Assembly: GCF_014042015.1 (NCBI RefSeq)
Contig: NZ_CP059493.1
Span: 3,162,001 to 3,226,000, forward strand
Source of the DNA: Actinotalea sp. JY-7876
GTDB lineage: Bacteria > Actinomycetota > Actinomycetes > Actinomycetales > Cellulomonadaceae
DNA length: 64,000 nt
Reading direction: 5' to 3'
Shown here: positions 62,028 through 64,000 of the stretch, piece after piece
Numbering within the stretch: the stretch's first letter is position 1
How the letters are laid out: the number at the start of each line of letters is the position of its first letter
The notes under the pieces: generated by a model
Databases searched by the model: none
What the model saw: the letters and a program-made list of their open reading frames with translations, nothing else
What the model was told of the DNA's origin: nothing
Translations under genes and position numbers: made by a program

Positions 62028-62678
62028 ATGACCATGACCACCATCGGACTCATCGGCTCCGGCCACATCGGCTCGCAGCTCGCCCGCCTCGCCGTCGCGC
62101 GCGGCCACGAGGTCGTCGTCAGCAACTCCCGCGGTCCCGAGACGCTCGTCGACCTCGTCACCGAGCTCGGCGACCTGGCGCGCGCCGGCACCCCGCAGGA
62201 GGCGGCGCAGGGGGGCGACGTCGTCGTGGTGACCATCCCGGTGCACGCGATCGGCGCCGTGCCGGTCGAGCCGCTCGCCGGCAAGGTCGTCGTCGACACC
62301 AACAACTACTACCCGCAGCGGGACGGGAACGTCCCCGAGCTCGACGCCGCGACCCTGACGAGCTCGGAGCTGCTCCAGCGCCACCTGCCGACCTCGCGGG
62401 TCGTCAAGGCCTTCAACCACATCCCCGCCGCGGACCTCACGGCGCAGGGCCAGGAGGCCGGCACGCCGGACCGCCGCGCGCTGGTCGTCGCGGCCGACGA
62501 CGCCGACGCGCGGGCCACGGTGGCGGCGCTGGTGGACTCGTTCGGCTTCGACGTCGTGGAGATCGACTCGCTCGCCGGGACGTGGCGGATCGAGCCCGGC
62601 ACGCCGGGCTACGGCCCTCGCCGGACGGCCGACGAGCTCCGCGCGGACCTGGCCGCGGCGCAGCGTCCGACCTCCTGA
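62028..62678 (+). CDS. NADP-binding oxidoreductase (F420-dependent NADP reductase-like)
   Basis: A 216-residue Rossmann-fold protein: TTIGLIGSGHIGSQLARLAVARGHEVVVSNSRGPETL, VVVVTIPVHAIGAVPVEPLAGKVVVDTNNYYPQRDG, RVVKAFNHIP, RALVVAADDADARATVAALVDSFGFDVVEIDSLAGTWRIEPGTP. It matches the NPF-type oxidoreductase family that includes F420:NADP oxidoreductase (Fno) and predicted dinucleotide-binding enzymes. ATG at 62028 is the longest; an alternative is the ATG two codons later. Substrate unknown. Possibly co-transcribed with DoxX. Confidence 0.85.
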   Translation: MTMTTIGLIGSGHIGSQLARLAVARGHEVVVSNSRGPETLVDLVTELGDLARAGTPQEAAQGGDVVVVTIPVHAIGAVPVEPLAGKVVVDTNNYYPQRDGNVPELDAATLTSSELLQRHLPTSRVVKAFNHIPAADLTAQGQEAGTPDRRALVVAADDADARATVAALVDSFGFDVVEIDSLAGTWRIEPGTPGYGPRRTADELRADLAAAQRPTS

Positions 62679-62752
62679 GACCCGACGACGTCGCCCCGCG
62701 CCCCGGGCACAGCGGGGCGACGTCGTCGGAGGCCGTCGTAGGCTCGGGCATC

Positions 62753-63199
62753 ATGGCGACGTTCTCCTCCGTGACCCGACAGCACGTCCTCCAGGCCCTG
62801 GCCGAGCACGACTCGCGCGGCGCCGACGAGTTCCTGGCCACGTACGGCTTCACGCCGGACCCGGTCCACCGGCTGACGCACGAGGGCAGCACGTACGACG
62901 CCCCGGCCGTCCTGGGCGTCGCCCACCGGTACGCGACCGGCCGCCTCGCCACCCCCGACGACTTCCGCTCCGGCATGGACACCGCGCTCGCGATCCTGCG
63001 GCGTCGGGGCTTCGAGGTCTCCGGGCCGGCCCCCGTGGCCCCGCGGGCCGCGGCGACCCGGACCCCGCGCGCGCCGCGCGCCCCCCGCACGCCGTCGGCC
63101 ACGACCCGCGCGCCCGCGGCCCGCGAGGTCGCGCCGGTCATCTGCCCCACGTGCTCGATGGCCCTGCCCGCCACGGGCGTCTGCGACACCTGCAGCTGA
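62753..63199 (+). CDS. ScoMcrA-head-like domain with C-terminal zinc ribbon
   Basis: A 148-residue protein. Residues 1-85 (VTRQHVLQALAEHDSRGADEFLATYGFTPDP, THEGSTYDAPAVLGVAHRYATGRLATPDDF) resemble the N-terminal head domain of ScoMcrA, the type IV restriction enzyme that cuts phosphorothioated and methylated DNA, but without its SBD and HNH domains. An Ala/Arg/Pro/Thr-rich linker follows, then a small zinc ribbon (CPTC ... CDTC). TAGGCT eight bases before the ATG marks a leaderless start. It may bind DNA or a protein partner. The domain match is from memory of the family and only moderately certain. Confidence 0.55.
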   Translation: MATFSSVTRQHVLQALAEHDSRGADEFLATYGFTPDPVHRLTHEGSTYDAPAVLGVAHRYATGRLATPDDFRSGMDTALAILRRRGFEVSGPAPVAPRAAATRTPRAPRAPRTPSATTRAPAAREVAPVICPTCSMALPATGVCDTCS

Positions 63200-63347
63200 G
63201 GCGTCCCCGCGGAAGCGCCCTGGCGCAGACCCGGGCCCGCCCGAGACCGGACGATCCCTCACAACCGGCGCAGCACCGCCGATGACGAGTGTGCACGCTC
63301 ACGACCTGGGCGCGCTCACGCGGACGAACCAAGGACGGTAACCGGTG

Positions 63348-64000
63348 ATGGCGGACCCCACGCCGACGGCAGGCAACATCCTGGTGCTGACGCTGCACAG
63401 CGGCGGGCACTACTACGGCGAGATGCTCACGGGCGTGCTGCGCACCGCCGCCGCGGCGGGCCGGCACGTCGTCGTCGCGGAGACCCGTGACCCCGGCGGA
63501 CGTCACGGTGACCGCTCGTTCGGACCGCGCTTCTCCCTGCCGCTCGCCTGGAACCGCGTCGCGGGCGTCATCTCGATCGCCAACTCCGCGACGCCGCAGT
63601 ACCTCGAGGCGCTGCGTGAGCAGGGCTTCCCGATCGTCCTCGCGAGCGAGGTGCACGACGGCTTCGACGGTCCCGTCGCCATGCCGGACAACGCGATCGC
63701 GATCGACGCCGCCGTGCAGCACCTCGCCGACCACGGGCACCGGCGCATCGGCTTCGTCGGGTCGCTCGACATGCGCGACTTCCGCGAGCGCCTCTCGACG
63801 TTCCGCGACGCCGTCGCGGCCCGCGGGCTCGACTGCGACGACGACCTGTACATCCCGGCGGACGACTTCTCCCAGCAGGCCGGTGCCGCGGCCGCCGCTC
63901 GCGTGCTGGCGCACCCCCGCCCGCCGACGGCCGTCATCACGGCGACCGACAACAACGCCATCGGCCTCATTCGCGCGGTGACGAGCGCGGGCGTACGCGT
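63348..64000 (+). CDS. Sugar-sensor (LacI-type periplasmic-binding fold) protein, N-terminal part
   Basis: The first 217 residues of a protein that runs off the right edge. ILVLTLHSGGHYYGEMLTGVLRTAA, VAGVISIANSATPQYLEALREQGFPIVLASEV, DNAIAIDAAVQHLADHGHRRIGFVGSLDMRDFRERLSTFRDAV and TAVITATDNNAIGLIRAV match the sugar-binding core of LacI/GalR proteins. The N-terminal DNA-binding helix-turn-helix is absent: the fold begins at residue ~10. It is therefore likely a sensor fused to another output domain (GGDEF, EAL or kinase) beyond the window. AAGGA lies upstream of the ATG or the adjacent in-frame GTG at 63345. Confidence 0.8.
   Translation, partial: MADPTPTAGNILVLTLHSGGHYYGEMLTGVLRTAAAAGRHVVVAETRDPGGRHGDRSFGPRFSLPLAWNRVAGVISIANSATPQYLEALREQGFPIVLASEVHDGFDGPVAMPDNAIAIDAAVQHLADHGHRRIGFVGSLDMRDFRERLSTFRDAVAARGLDCDDDLYIPADDFSQQAGAAAAARVLAHPRPPTAVITATDNNAIGLIRAVTSAGVR

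Overview
The window is very GC-rich, densely packed actinobacterial chromosome. GC-ending codons, GTG starts, an actinobacterial GlnR, a GlxR-type Crp, a YtrA-type GntR regulator, ClpC and a family of DUF222/HNH proteins, together with hemicellulose- and rhamnose-degrading enzymes, point to a Cellulomonas-like member of the Micrococcales. This assignment is inference from gene content. No integrase, transposase, prophage or CRISPR array is visible.

Layout. 1-5756: L-rhamnose catabolism (rhaB partial, bifunctional aldolase/dehydrogenase, rhaI, rhaM) with a divergent LacI-type regulator and two matching operators. 5813-11797: small and general genes (YesL-like, DUF952, GNAT, aldo/keto reductase, trmL, OmpA-like lipoprotein, epimerase). 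11816-19384: cytoplasmic hemicellulose debranching enzymes (GH51 arabinofuranosidase, GH67 alpha-glucuronidase, CE7 acetyl esterase) mixed with a TspO-like protein, a serine hydrolase and a VOC protein. 19385-21855: a low-complexity stretch holding a fragment of the VOC gene, a degenerate GyrB-like protein and a DUF222/HNH protein. 21961-26127: clpC, then a hydrolase and its TetR neighbour. 26204-30152: HAD phosphatase, XRE regulator with ABC-2 exporter, aldo/keto reductase. 30163-35983: overlapping genes for dtd, asparaginase, DUF2516, FUSC, YgfZ, nitrobindin-like protein and a 35-residue membrane protein, then DsrE and a membrane protein. 36076-40556: glnR, hydrolase, nth, an unknown, crp, RidA and DUF4177. 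40647-44745: class A penicillin-binding protein, metallophosphoesterase, tRNA-Pro, Nudix. 44761-49375: two ABC exporter modules, the second a Ytr-like operon with a perfect 28-bp operator. 49468-56899: asd-lysC, an SSI-like lipoprotein, DUF5063, recR and dnaX. 56953-64000: ABC transporter with FtsX permease, SRP RNA, ArsR-VOC pair, tRNA-Ser, DHFR-like protein, MarR-DoxX-NADP oxidoreductase group, a ScoMcrA-head/zinc-ribbon protein and a partial sugar-sensor protein.

Whole-window patterns. About twenty starts have a TANNNT hexamer 6-8 bases upstream of the start codon and no Shine-Dalgarno, so leaderless transcription is common and fixes many starts. Many operons are coupled by ATGA or GTGA overlaps. 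Two unrelated families of intergenic palindromic repeats are present (3940-4170 and 54161-54297), and several proteins carry short in-frame microsatellite expansions. I did not find one obvious complete new defence or biosynthetic system. The strongest leads are the palindrome families, the degenerate GyrB-like protein, the VOC gene fragment, the two-permease Ytr-like operon and the ScoMcrA-head/zinc-ribbon protein.
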